Origin: Stentor coeruleus
Lineage: Eukaryota; Ciliophora; Heterotrichea; Heterotrichida; Stentoridae
Assembly (NCBI GenBank): GCA_001970955.1
Contig: MPUH01000033.1
Span: forward strand, 62,001 to 126,000
Direction of reading: 5' to 3'
DNA: 64,000 bases
A program made the translations under genes and the position numbers. Positions 50,545 to 61,062 of this stretch are shown here, piece after piece; position 1 is the first letter of the stretch, and each line of letters begins with the position of its first letter. The notes beneath the pieces were generated by a model. It saw only the letters and a program-made list of their open reading frames with translations. It searched no databases and was not told where the DNA came from.

Positions 50545-51702
50545 ATGGGAAATTGTCTAAGTGCATGCAAGAAGACAGAGCCAGGATCTGAAATCATAAG
50601 TGAAGCCGAACAAATCAAAAAACAGCCTGAAAACCAAGAAGAACTAAGCACAATAAACTCACATCTTCATATAGTCGAAGCTTCAATAAACATAGAAGAA
50701 AACAAAGAAATGCCCCAAGAAAATCTTATACAGGTTTCTAATATCCAAGCACTTTTCAGAGGTTATCTTATAAGAATGCAATACTTCGACCAGATTCAAC
50801 ATATTGAAATCAACCCAGTAATGCAATCAGATCAACCTGAACTTGAAGTTCAAGAAGCAGATACCCAAGCTCCTCATATAGATTTCCAAGTAGACTTTAC
50901 TCAATTACCTTCAGTTTTTCTAAGTGAATTAGCACGTGAAAAACATAATTTTTATGGTAAATTCGATTTTGGTGAGCCTATTGGTAAAGAGTTTAAAAGT
51001 CTAGGTAAACTTATAGATGGAAGTTATTATCAAGGGGAAGTTGATGAATTTGGAATCCCATCAGGTAAAGGGAGCATTTTTTATGAAGATGGGAGTATGT
51101 ATGAAGGTGCGTGGAAGTCTGGGAAATTTTATGGGTATGGGAGGATGATAAGTCATGAAGGGGATGTTTTTGAAGGAGATTTTATAGAGGGACAACTTAC
51201 TGGGAAAGGTAAAAAAAATTATGCTAATGGGAATTCTTATGTTGGTGAACTTGTAAATAGCTTTCCCGATGGGTTTGGGGAAGAAATTATGTCTGATGGG
51301 AGTGTATATAAAGGGTATTTCAATAATGGATTGAAATCAGGAAAAGGAAATTATACTTGGCCAGAAGGAAGTAGTTATGAAGGTATGTTTGTTCAAGATA
51401 ATATTGAAGGCTTTGGTAAGTATCTTTGGCCTGATAAAGAGTATGAAGGAGAATGGAAAGAAAACATTCAACATGGACAAGGTTGTTTTAAATGGAATGA
51501 TGGGAAAAAATATTCTGGTGGGTATGTTATGGGGAAAAAGCAAGGATTTGGAGTTTTTGAATGGCCTGATGGAAAAAAGTATGAAGGGAATTGGTTTGAT
51601 GGTAAGCAAGAAGGTGAGGGTATTTTTTCTAAAAATGGAATAATAAGACAGCAAGGAATATGGAAGGATGGCAAATTTATAGGTAAAAAGGAACAACTTT
51701 AA
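50545..51702 (+). CDS. Acylated IQ plus MORN-repeat protein, paralogue of 42433
   Basis: A 385-residue protein. It begins MGNCLSACKK, a strong myristoyl/palmitoyl motif. An acidic, Glu/Gln-rich linker leads to one IQ-like motif (IQALFRGYLIRMQYF, about 69-83), then at least nine MORN repeats from about 155 to 375 (YQGEV, YEGAW, FEGDF, YVGEL, YKGYF, YEGMF, YEGEW, YSGGY, YEGNW). Domain order is the same as in the gene 8 kb upstream, suggesting old local duplication. A calcium-responsive cortical scaffold role is inferred from lipid anchor, IQ and MORN repeats. Confidence 0.9.
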   Translation: MGNCLSACKKTEPGSEIISEAEQIKKQPENQEELSTINSHLHIVEASINIEENKEMPQENLIQVSNIQALFRGYLIRMQYFDQIQHIEINPVMQSDQPELEVQEADTQAPHIDFQVDFTQLPSVFLSELAREKHNFYGKFDFGEPIGKEFKSLGKLIDGSYYQGEVDEFGIPSGKGSIFYEDGSMYEGAWKSGKFYGYGRMISHEGDVFEGDFIEGQLTGKGKKNYANGNSYVGELVNSFPDGFGEEIMSDGSVYKGYFNNGLKSGKGNYTWPEGSSYEGMFVQDNIEGFGKYLWPDKEYEGEWKENIQHGQGCFKWNDGKKYSGGYVMGKKQGFGVFEWPDGKKYEGNWFDGKQEGEGIFSKNGIIRQQGIWKDGKFIGKKEQL

Positions 51703-52609
51703 CTTAAAATATGCATATGATTATTTTATTGTTCTTAATATTTGCTTATAATTTTATTATTTTGCACTTTTTTTGTAGAGAATGAAAAGAATTGTGGAAT
51801 TTGTAGAGGAGTTGCTTGCTTGGGTAATATCGTAGATATAAACATTTTACTTAGGATTTATGAATATCATGTATAAATAATAAGAAAATTAAAAAAAAAT
51901 ATTTCTAAAAATCATGATTTTAGATGTGATTTTAATTTAATTGTAAATGAGTTTTGTTTGATGAAAAACTATACAAAAAATCGAAATGATAATAAGAGAA
52001 TTTTAGAAGGGACTTTTATGATTTGAGTTAAGAAATATTAGAACTAAAAAAATAATAAAATAGGATTGAGGACATTTTGAATCAAAAAAATCAGATAATA
52101 AATGCAAGAATAGTCATACCTCGGATAGTGTTAAGTCTTTTCCTTTTAACAGTGAAACTTTAGAAATAATTCAAGTCGCCTTTAAGTATTATAAAAATAT
52201 ACCTAATTAATATTAATACTTGAATAACAACTGTTATAACTTTAGTGTAAGTAGCAAAATAATATAACTAAAGTGTCTTAAAAGTATCGCCTGGTAATAC
52301 AAATTTTAATGAAATTAATAAAATTTCATGCTCTTTTTCATTTATTCTTTATAAGCAATTATCGAATATTTTTTATTCACTTTTTAACCAAATAATAAAA
52401 ACTGGCAATAGATAAATATATACAAATTTAAATTATATAATTATATATTTCAAGTATAATAATATATATACTTCCTATATAATAGCATCAAAATTATACA
52501 TAAATTCACATAGACTAACAAAATCAAAATATATCAAATATTATCTTTTAAATAAAATATGAAATATAGTCAGCATCACATACTAAAAGAAAAAAACGGA
52601 TATTATATA
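51703..52609. other. Intergenic, nothing recognised
   Basis: About 900 bp. G-rich on plus to about 52080, then AT-rich and C-leaning to the DOMON gene. No frame, RNA gene or repeat supported. Confidence 0.55.
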
Positions 52610-53182
52610 ATGGAGTTGCTTTTGATTCTTAGCTTGGTAAGCTGTGCTTTGAGCGTAGGTGTTGTGTATCTACCAAAAGACATGCTGCTCTCTTGGAAAT
52701 TCCCAACCCCAGGTTCAGTTGCTTTCGAATTGCGTGTGCCACAAGTACTTTATGATGAATACGGATATGTTGGTTTAGGGTTCAAATACACTGATGACAT
52801 ATCAGGAATGTACTACGCAGACTTGATTAACATTAAATTCAATCAACCTCTTGAAGATTGTTATGGAACTAAGAACACAGTACCTCGTCCTGATGTTTCT
52901 CTTGGAGGAACTTCTGATTTGATTAACCCACGTACAGATGTTACAGCAGATGGGCTTAAAATTACTTGGGAACGAGCTATGAAGACTGAAGATTGTGCTA
53001 ATGATATGGATTTTGAAAATGGGGCAGAATATAGACTACTCTGGGCTGCAGGATTCATGGATGAAGTCACTGGTGAACAACTAAGACATTCAACTAAAGA
53101 TAGAGGAACTATCAACATTAAACTCACTGAAGACTTTTATAATGCTCAGTACAAGCCTTTCATAGTAAGTTCTTTTAATTAG
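52610..53182 (+). CDS. Secreted DOMON-domain protein
   Basis: A 190-residue protein. I start at the ATG at 52610 because it gives a clean signal peptide, MELLLILSLVSCALS; an ATG 51 nt upstream adds a polar extension that would mask it. The mature part is one DOMON-like beta-sandwich of about 150 residues (LLSWKFPTPGSVAFELRV, YGYVGLGFKYTDDISGMYYADL, GLKITWERAM, YRLLWAAGF). DOMON domains bind haem or sugars and often act in extracellular redox. The conserved haem Met/His could not be assigned with confidence. An 18-nt GT..AG string overlaps the stop, but splicing it would also end the protein. Confidence 0.8.
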   Translation: MELLLILSLVSCALSVGVVYLPKDMLLSWKFPTPGSVAFELRVPQVLYDEYGYVGLGFKYTDDISGMYYADLINIKFNQPLEDCYGTKNTVPRPDVSLGGTSDLINPRTDVTADGLKITWERAMKTEDCANDMDFENGAEYRLLWAAGFMDEVTGEQLRHSTKDRGTINIKLTEDFYNAQYKPFIVSSFN

Positions 53183-53328
53183 TAATTCAAGTCTTTTTAT
53201 TACATATAAAATTACTATCTAAAATAAAAATAAGATTCTATTATATAATGAAAAAAGTATTGAAATAATAATAATTTCACTTTGAAGATGACTAGTAAAA
53301 ATTGATTAAATTTTATGATTTTTTTTGG

Positions 53329-54087
53329 TTAATTATCTTTAAATTGCTTTTTTATATAAGATAAAAAAGATGTATTTGTACTACATAAGCTATCCCATAG
53401 GGTTAAAAGGCTACCATAATTTCCAATATTATGTGAGTGATGATAACCATGATACTCTGCACCTGCTGAAAAAGGAAGTAATCTAAATGGACTCCAAGGT
53501 AATTCATACCCTGAATGTCCATCAACAGATTCAAGATTTCTCATAATAACCCATAAATACAAGGTAATAATATGACATTGCTTACCTAATAAAACTGGCC
53601 CAAGTGAAGTTGGCATCAATCCACTTAAAATAAACTCTACTGGATGAGAATATGCACCTGCAAGACCAATTGATACAACATATTCATGATGCTGTTTATG
53701 AAACCTTTTATACATAAATGGATGATGTAAAAATCTATGGCTCCAATAAAATCCGAAATCTTCAACCACAATAAAAAACCCAAAATGAACTAGGATTGTC
53801 CAACTTGAAGGAAAATCTTCATAAGAAAGCTTTAAATTAACCCCAGAAAGCATTAAACTTGCATATGCTATAAAAGGTCCGAGAACTAGTTGATTAAAAC
53901 TTACAAGTATGAGAGTTTTTTTAAGTATTTTAGTAAATTCATTTTTGTCTATTTCCCATGGCCATGGTGTTTGTGATACTCTGTAGTATTCGAAGTATTT
54001 ATATTTTCCTTTATAAATAATGTAGTAAAAGATATTCATTGAAACCATTGAAATAAGAGAGAGAAGCATGGTTAAGAATAGATTCAT
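53329..54087 (-). CDS. Fatty acid hydroxylase/sterol desaturase family enzyme
   Basis: An integral-membrane di-iron oxygenase with all three histidine boxes: HRFLH, HKQHH and HGYHH, plus further conserved His (GHSGYE). Overall pattern (DFGFYWSHRFLHHP, YKRFHKQHHEY, GAEYHGYHHSHN) is closest to C-4 methylsterol oxidase (MSMO1/ERG25). Starting at the first in-frame ATG (54087) it has 252 residues. The same frame is open upstream to about 54220 and encodes a plausible membrane segment (GYLLAFLFFALPSIAYDF) but contains no ATG. A second, diverged copy of its first about 38 nt lies 55 nt further upstream in another frame. The true 5' end is therefore unsettled; the catalytic part is intact. Confidence 0.85.
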   Translation of the reverse strand: MNLFLTMLLSLISMVSMNIFYYIIYKGKYKYFEYYRVSQTPWPWEIDKNEFTKILKKTLILVSFNQLVLGPFIAYASLMLSGVNLKLSYEDFPSSWTILVHFGFFIVVEDFGFYWSHRFLHHPFMYKRFHKQHHEYVVSIGLAGAYSHPVEFILSGLMPTSLGPVLLGKQCHIITLYLWVIMRNLESVDGHSGYELPWSPFRLLPFSAGAEYHGYHHSHNIGNYGSLLTLWDSLCSTNTSFLSYIKKQFKDN

Positions 54088-54428
54088 AAAGGTTGGATCA
54101 TTGTAAGGCAAATAGGAATAGAAATCGTAGGCGATACTTGGGAGTGCAAAAAAGAAAAGGAATGCTAAGAGATACCCTGGAATAATTGAAAGACCTTTAG
54201 AATAAAAATAACAAAAATACTAAGATATACCCTGGAAGAATTAAAAATCTTTGGAATAAAATCGGAGCTTTCATATGATAATATGATAAAGTTGCTTGCT
54301 TAGAAAGAGTATCCAAAAACAATAATTTGGTTGTTAAAGGTAATTCCTAAGAACTTTTTACATTAAAAAGTTATAATAATTTTCATAAAATCGTTTATTA
54401 TATAAATTGGCCTAGTTATATTTTAGCA
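54088..54428. other. Divergent spacer with imperfect 55-nt duplication
   Basis: Holds two diverged copies (about 75% alike) of a piece encoding P-G-Y followed by hydrophobic residues, at about 54168..54205 and 54223..54262. The outer copy starts with an ATG (MKAPILFQRF) but is one base out of frame with the hydroxylase. No GT..AG interval of the right length fixes the frame. Confidence 0.55.
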
Positions 54429-55724
54429 ATGGATCGGCTAATGCAATATGAAATTTTGGAAAAAATAGGCAAAGGAAGTTTTGGAGAAGTCTTTAAAGCT
54501 TTTGCTAAAGAAACAGGTGAAATAGTTGCCATAAAAGTTATTGAGCTCAACGTAAAAACTAATTAGGATGAAAATGTACCAGAAATTATCAATCAAGAAA
54601 TCCAAGTCTTAAAAGAGTCACAGAACCAAAGAATCACAAAATTTTACGAATCCTTCATTAGTAACTCTCAACTTTATATAGTTATGGAATATGTAGCAGG
54701 TGGTTCAGTAAAAGATATCATAAAACTTCGAGGGCCAATTCCAGAAATCTATATCCCAATTTTATTAAGAGAAATCTTACTAGCTCTTAATTATTTGCAC
54801 AGCGCTAAGAAAATTCATCGTGATGTGAAAGCGGCTAATATCTTACTTTCAATGGATGGCCAAGTCAAACTTGCTGACTTTGGTGTTGCAGCCAAAGTCA
54901 CAGAGTCAGTTTCAAAGAGTAATTCATTTGTCGGAACCCCTTATTGGATGGCTCCAGAGGTAATATCTCAAAGCAACTACGATGCAAAAGCTGATATATG
55001 GTCACTTGGGATAACATCAATAGAATTAGCTACAGGAAATCCTCCACATTATAATATTCCTCCTATAAATGCTTTATTTAAAATCCAAACTGACCCTCCT
55101 CCTTTTCTTGATAACTCCTTCTCTTTAGCTTTTAGAGATTTCTCAAGTCTCTGTTTACAAAAAGATATGAACCTTCGCCCATCAGCAGAATCATTACTTG
55201 AGCATAAATTTATAAAGTCAGCTAAAAAAATTTACTACTTATCTGATCTTCTAGATTCTGCTAATATTAATAAAAAAGAACATAATAGATCATATTCTAA
55301 TCAAGCCCCAGTAGAAACTGTTATGAAAATCCCAGAATCAACACATAGACATTCACATTCTTCTGAAAGTTCAAAAGCACGTCAAGCTAATCATAGGAAA
55401 AACTCAAGCAATTGCTCTTCAGCATCAAATTCAACGTTGAAAAGTGTGGAATTGAATCCTTCTGAAGATCATTTGGCTGTTGTTAATGAAGAGTTCTCTG
55501 AAACGTATAAACTAGTTAAAGAACCATCGTTTTTGACTTTATTAGAATCGGCTATAGGGAATATAGAAACTAAAATTGAAGATTTGAGTTTGATTGATGG
55601 CCTTTATACTGCTGTTGCTGAATTGGAAATAAGAGACCCTAGACTTATGCCGAAGATTTTTAGTGAAATTATGAAAATTTATATAAATAGTTATCCTGCT
55701 GAATACAAGCAGCTATTTTCTTAA
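54429..55724 (+). CDS. STE20/MST-type (germinal-centre) protein kinase (two exons)
   Basis: Exons 54429..54551 and 54567..55724 around a 15-nt intron give 426 residues. Exon 1 supplies the ATP-binding part: IGKGSFGEVFKAF and AIKVIELN (Lys). Exon 2 carries IHRDVKAANILL, ADFGVAAKV and FVGTPYWMAPEV, the diagnostic STE20 activation loop, and the closing DMNLRPSAESLLEHKFI. Without the splice the kinase would lack its glycine loop. A Ser/His-rich linker (HRHSHSSESSKARQ) and a helical C-terminal region follow. Closest in style to MST3/MST4/YSK (GCK-III). These kinases regulate polarity and Golgi or cortical organisation. Confidence 0.93.
54552..54566 (+). other. 15-nt intron
   Basis: GTAAAAACTAATTAG, with A at position 10. 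It sits between the ATP-binding lysine strand and the C-helix; removal keeps frame. Confidence 0.93.
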
Positions 55725-57129
55725 GGTAATTCTTGATATAATTTTCTATTGTATGGAACTTTAATAGATGGTTTATGCTTAGGTTTTAATAGGTCGAGAT
55801 ACTAAAAAAATTTATGCAATTATCTAGACAACCAGCATGAAAAGAAGCCTTAAAACCCTCAAAGGCTTTATAAGATTTTAAAGCATTGGTCATCTTTTAT
55901 TTTATAAGAATATGTTATAAAATAAATTAAAAATCCAAATATATATTATAATAAATACTATAGCAGAAAATAATTACAATATCAAGAACTGAAAATTTAT
56001 GTCAACTTAGATATTATGAATCCTGGAAGAGGTTAAATAAAATCCACACTCTACCATACTTAAAAATATTGAGTGAACTAAGTTATTGAAGTGATAATAT
56101 CAGATTCTACATTTTCCAAAATGAAAGCTTTCATTTTCTTTAATTATAATTTCAAAGCGATTTGATGATTTTTCTCTACTTTACTTTTATATTCCAGCTA
56201 TTTTTGAAGTTAATGAGAAATTTTCTTTACAACAAATATTGAAATACTTTTACTTCTAATTAGCATGCACTGCTTTCAAAATATTTTTAAAAGGCAACAC
56301 TAAGATAAGCAATAAATATAATTTCATCTAAAATTAAGTCACTTTACTTTATGATTTATTTTAAAAGTACTTTATTCTGTGTGAATATAGGTTGCCTAAT
56401 AATAATAATTAACTTTTTATATATAACAGTAAAAATTTTTTCTTTAAAGATACTGATCAATGATAAGATGATATAAACTTTCATCTTCTCTTTATAATGA
56501 TGATAAGTAATAAGGTGACACAAACTTTCATCTTTTGTCTATAGAACTTCAGAATTTAAACCTTGTGTCGAGATAAATTTTTAACATACTAAGAGTTTAT
56601 ATTGAAAATTATACTTGGCTTTTATTACCTCTAATCTTTAATATTGAGGCTATAATTTCTAATAGGATCGAATTATATCGCATTTTCAAATTTTGATAAT
56701 CTAGTATTCTTAATGCATAATAACTAGAAAAATCTTAATTATTCTGCTTCTAAAAAAATATGAATTTACGCATAATCAAAATCCTTACTTAATCATAAAC
56801 CTACAATAATATAATCTTATATTTCATTTATCTTAACGGAAAAAAAAAAACTCTTACTACATCATTCATTTACATTATCAAAACCATTTAAACATACAAA
56901 TAAACTATTTAATCCTAATAAGACATATTTAAAATCCTATAATATACCAAGAGACAAAAATGGAATATTATCCTAATATTAAAAACTTTAACAGTTCAAT
57001 TTGTTTAACTGATAATCCAATACTCTAATGAAATTCTTTTTAGTATTTCAACATATAAATATTCTTTATATAAAAAATTCAATCTAATTTATATAATCAG
57101 TTATTTTCTTTAATTATCTCTTTAGGAAA
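55725..57129. other. Long intergenic region, tail to tail
   Basis: About 1.4 kb. AT-rich with a weak imperfect repeat near 56465..56545 (two copies containing AACTTTCATCTT). C-rich on plus from about 56750, the downstream flank of the minus gene. No gene or RNA recognised. Confidence 0.5.
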
Positions 57130-57429
57130 TTAGGAATAGCAAGGAGGAGAAAGATATTCTGTTTTGCAGCATGGGGTATTCTCAAGAGTTGATATATTCC
57201 AATGATCATCTTCATGCTTATAATCTGAATGAGGACTTGGACGTATTGATGTATGCTCACTCGGTGATGGTAAAGCTAGAGTTGCTAAAGCTTCTTCGGA
57301 TTCTGAATCACTGATTGACTCTGATAGAGGAAAACCTTGAGGCTTTAATGACTCTGGGACGTATATAGCTTTAATTATTTGGACTTCATTTTCCTTTTCG
57401 GCATCACATGTTGAACATAGCGAACCCAT
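57130..57429 (-). CDS. Small acylated acidic protein, unknown
   Basis: A 99-residue protein. I start at the ATG at 57429 because it gives MGSLCSTCDAE, a strong myristoyl/palmitoyl motif; an ATG 24 nt upstream would hide it. The rest is acidic and Ser/Pro-rich (SISDSESEEALATLALPSPSEH, HKHEDDHW-like), probably disordered, with Cys near the end (TPCCKTEYLSPPC). No family recognised. Probably a membrane-tethered adaptor. Confidence 0.65.
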   Translation of the reverse strand: MGSLCSTCDAEKENEVQIIKAIYVPESLKPQGFPLSESISDSESEEALATLALPSPSEHTSIRPSPHSDYKHEDDHWNISTLENTPCCKTEYLSPPCYS

Positions 57430-58314
57430 TATTATATGCGAAATTTTTGTCATAATTTGTTCTGGTATTCTAAATGTTTGAGAAAATTTTGGCTTTTTCT
57501 ACAATGAAAATATTAGTTTTTTATTAGTTTTATCATTTTAGGGTAGTTAAAAGAGTTTATTAAGTATACTGAGTTGTTGATAAAAGCCTCTCTTTTATTT
57601 ATTACTATTATTTATAGATTCTTTTGGATTTTATTATATTGGAAGAGTTTTGTTTTGCTGTTTTATTAGCTTAAAGAAGATATAGAATTAGTATTACACT
57701 AATTATATTTTATTAGAAATTTTCTGTTTAGCTTATAAAGTAAAGTAGATAAAGTTTATATCTTTAAAATATATCATAATTAATCAATGATTATGGATTA
57801 TTTTTTTCAAAAGTATCAGAGACTCTAAAAAAAGTAAATAAAACTTATATATATGAAATTAAAACACACTTTATTAAAGATTAATAAATTCTTAAATCAT
57901 TTCAAAAGTAGGGAATCTATCATATACACTATAATCCCCAAACTTAAGCCCCACATATCGATATAAACTTACTTATACCAATAAAACATTTTCTATCTAA
58001 ACCTAAATTCCCTAATTTTAAACCATTATCCAAATAAACTTGCACAAACTATCTAAATTTGATTATCAGTACAAATACCCAAACCTTTTCTAAAAATCTC
58101 AAACTCCCAAGCTCCTAAGATCCCAATATCCAACTCTTAAACCCTATAAATAATCTCCACACATAATTTTAAAATCTTAAATCCAAAACACACACAATAA
58201 ATCTATATTTAAAATCTATCACAACAAGCCTCCATCAATAAAACCTACTAAAACCATCTCTAAACCCCATAAAAACTTGCTAAATCATAAGAACTGGAGA
58301 AAATATAATAATTA
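57430..58314. other. Divergent spacer with skew switch
   Basis: G-rich on plus (57520-57740) next to the minus gene, C-rich (57900-58300) next to the plus GPCR gene. No gene seen. Confidence 0.6.
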
Positions 58315-59148
58315 ATGCAGGTGTTTTTTGAACTATACCTAACCCTAGCTATATCAGCTTTATTAAGTGTGCTGGGGTGTAGTTTTATTATAGCGATTTA
58401 TTTTAAATTCCCTGATCTAAAATGTTTCGCTTTCCGAATCATTCTCTTTCTAAGCCTCTTCGACGGTTTAGAAGCTTTTTTTCTAACAATCCCAGCTCCA
58501 ATCATCAGCCCATATCTTTGTACGATACAAGCTTTAACAAATCAATTCTTTGGCCTTTGTAGCATTTTATGGACAGGTTGTATATCAATAATAGTCTATA
58601 TTCAAGCATTAGATTTTACAGCTGATCCTGAAAAACTTGAAAAAAAATTCTTAGCTTTAGTTACGATGTTTTCTTTGTTAACAAGTATTTGCATACTATT
58701 TTTTGATAAATACGGGTTAATTGGTGGAAATTGTTGGATTTTAGATGATGGTATAGGGGAATATTTTAGGTTTGGGTTTTTTTTTATACCTGCTTGGATT
58801 GTTATTACAGTTATAAGTGTTTTGTATTCGATTATAGCAAGAGAAATATATAAATCTGCATCTTTTAATAATGAACTTAGAGAGATTAAAAGGAAATTGA
58901 TTAAAAAACTTATGTTTTACCCTTTGGTTATGATTTTGTGCTTTACTCCTATGACTTTGTATAGGGTGCTGCAGTTTTATGATGAGCCACTGTGGTTTTA
59001 TTGCTTTTCTTTGGCGTTTTATAATCTTAGGGGGTTGATTAATGCGCTTGTGTATGGGCTGAATGAGAATGTTAGGAATAAGATTATAATGAATTTAAAA
59101 GGAGAATCGAACTGCTCGTTTATTAGTCAAAAATCTTTTACTTTCTAA
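58315..59148 (+). CDS. Seven-TM receptor, cAMP-receptor-like GPCR
   Basis: A 277-residue protein with seven hydrophobic helices, starting near residues 8, 40, 78, 115, 150, 197 and 228. Features match the class E/cAMP-receptor-like group: a short N-terminus, FLSLFDGLEAFF in TM2, Cys at the top of TM3 (SPYLCTIQALTNQFFGLCSILWTGCI), and GGNCWILDD in the second extracellular loop before TM5. The intracellular loop 3 is basic (ELREIKRKLIKKL). This fits a G-protein-coupled receptor for an unknown ligand. The group call rests on pattern, not on a single diagnostic motif. Confidence 0.8.
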   Translation: MQVFFELYLTLAISALLSVLGCSFIIAIYFKFPDLKCFAFRIILFLSLFDGLEAFFLTIPAPIISPYLCTIQALTNQFFGLCSILWTGCISIIVYIQALDFTADPEKLEKKFLALVTMFSLLTSICILFFDKYGLIGGNCWILDDGIGEYFRFGFFFIPAWIVITVISVLYSIIAREIYKSASFNNELREIKRKLIKKLMFYPLVMILCFTPMTLYRVLQFYDEPLWFYCFSLAFYNLRGLINALVYGLNENVRNKIIMNLKGESNCSFISQKSFTF

Positions 59149-59971
59149 TAATAATTACTGTGAAAAATTGATTGTGAGTAGGGTTTTTTGTATAATCCTT
59201 TATATATCAAAACTATCTTTATATCTAAGTAAAATAATTCTGATGTTTGACGATAATATTTTCTAACTATATAAATTATTAACTCTATAATTTCGCCTTT
59301 GATATTAGAATTATATGTAAAAATATTAGTAATGAATATATCAATGTAAATAATCATTACTTAAGCAGTAAGAAAATTATATAATAAACATGAACAAAAA
59401 TGAAAAGCGGACAAAGAAATAAACTTGCTTGAACGAAGAAATTATCAGAGAAAATTAGTATTGAACTTTTCATAGAGTTTTGTGAAAGAGGTAGATGTAA
59501 GAATATATACCTATAGACCTTTAAATAAATATTGTAATATCCTAGAGCATAAACAACTTAAAAATCTCCTTAGGAATACGGTAAAACAAACATTTTAGAT
59601 TTTAAAACTATTGGCCCAACATACCTTATAGAGGAAGTCGCCAAGGCTGTTATTAGAAAACCTGAAAAAATTCAATACACCATTTAAATTCTTTTTTCTC
59701 TGTTGTCACTTATCTTTTAAGCCATAATATCCAGCAAAAACTAAACGATAATCAAATAAAGCACAAGAAAAATCCTTAAAAATATTTTTCATCTACAAAA
59801 AAGCTGCACACAAGCTTAACATTTATAAACATCATCCAAAATACATCTTCCTTTCCATCACCCCATCTCATCTAAAAAGCAAAAAAACCTCCAAAAAATA
59901 TCATACCAAAAACCCTTCAAAAAGCGAACTTCTCTCAAACTTATCCTAAATCTACTTCTTATCTTATAAAA
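59149..59971. other. Intergenic between convergent genes
   Basis: G-rich on plus after the GPCR, then strongly C-rich (59780-59960) before the 14-3-3 stop, as expected for convergent genes. No gene recognised. Confidence 0.6.
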
Positions 59972-60763
59972 CTATAAGTCTTCAACCGCAGTACCATCTT
60001 TAGGTGCATCTTGCATTTCCGAAGTCCAAAGTGTCAAATTATCTCTAATAAGTTGCATAATCGTTGTCGAATCTTTATACTGTTCCTCATCTAAATTATC
60101 TAATTCCGCTATAGCTTGATCAAAAGCAGTCCTAGCCATCGTACAAGCTTCAGTAGGTTGTTCTTTAACTTCATAAAAAAACACTGAATAATTAAGTGCA
60201 AGACCAAGTCGTATAGGATGAGTTGGAGGCATATCAGCACTTGCAAGTTCTAATGCTTGCTGATATACTCTTTGTGCATTATCAACAGCTGCAGTTCCAT
60301 ATTTCGTTTTATTTGCCCCAACACTTTGATATTCAGCCATATACCTATAATAGTCTCCTTGCATTTTTAAGAAAAACACTCTTGATTCGGTATTATTCTT
60401 TTTATTTGCTAAGATACTTGATATCAAATCTAAGACTTCTTGACATCGGTTGTTGAGTTCTTCTTCAATTTTCAATCGGAAGCTTCTTGCCAGTTCTGCT
60501 CTTTTAAGGTTTTTTCGGCTTTCTTCTTTGGTTTCTAGAGCACTGATTGTTCGCCAGGCGGTCCTTCGAACACCAACTACGTTCTTGTAACCCACGCTTA
60601 AGAGGTTTCTTTGGTCAACACTGAGTTCTGAAGCGTGGTGGACTACTTCTTTCATTATCCTTACCATGTCTTCATACCTTTCTGCTTGTTCGGCCAACTT
60701 TGCCTGATAAACTAGAGTTTCCATATTATTATTATATTCAAATTGAAGCTCTGATGAAGACAT
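59972..60763 (-). CDS. 14-3-3 protein
   Basis: A 263-residue 14-3-3. Conserved blocks are present: [36 protein letters not shown] (family normally RNLLSVAYKNVVGARRASWR), [51 protein letters not shown]. Phosphopeptide-binding Lys and Arg residues of these blocks are kept. It forms dimers that bind phosphoserine motifs on kinases and other partners, fitting the many kinases in this genome. The Ala-to-Gly and Ser-to-Thr changes in the signature are mild. Identification certain. Confidence 0.97.
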   Translation of the reverse strand: MSSSELQFEYNNNMETLVYQAKLAEQAERYEDMVRIMKEVVHHASELSVDQRNLLSVGYKNVVGVRRTAWRTISALETKEESRKNLKRAELARSFRLKIEEELNNRCQEVLDLISSILANKKNNTESRVFFLKMQGDYYRYMAEYQSVGANKTKYGTAAVDNAQRVYQQALELASADMPPTHPIRLGLALNYSVFFYEVKEQPTEACTMARTAFDQAIAELDNLDEEQYKDSTTIMQLIRDNLTLWTSEMQDAPKDGTAVEDL

Positions 60764-61062
60764 TTATGCAGTATTTTAAATGGTCTTAAGCTTTCTTTTT
60801 GGCTGGGGGTTTTTTTTTGTAAGAGAATTGTCAGATGATTAGAATTTTAAAGAAATTTTTATGGGATAAAGGTTTATAGGAAAAGTTTTAATAAGGATTG
60901 GATGAATGATTGAGAAAAGGTGAGGCGAAAGTGTATGTTTTTGGTATTTGAAGAAAAGTTGTGGTAGTTTGTAAGATAAATTTTGATGGGTTATGTGATT
61001 TGATCAATTTTGATAGAGTTTTTATGTTTTTTGGTGTTATTAGAACTAAGTTTTAAGGTTAT

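Noticed and set aside
53168-53185. An 18-nt GT..AG string at the end of the DOMON gene
   Set aside because: Longer than all other introns here, and splicing it would still lead straight to a stop.
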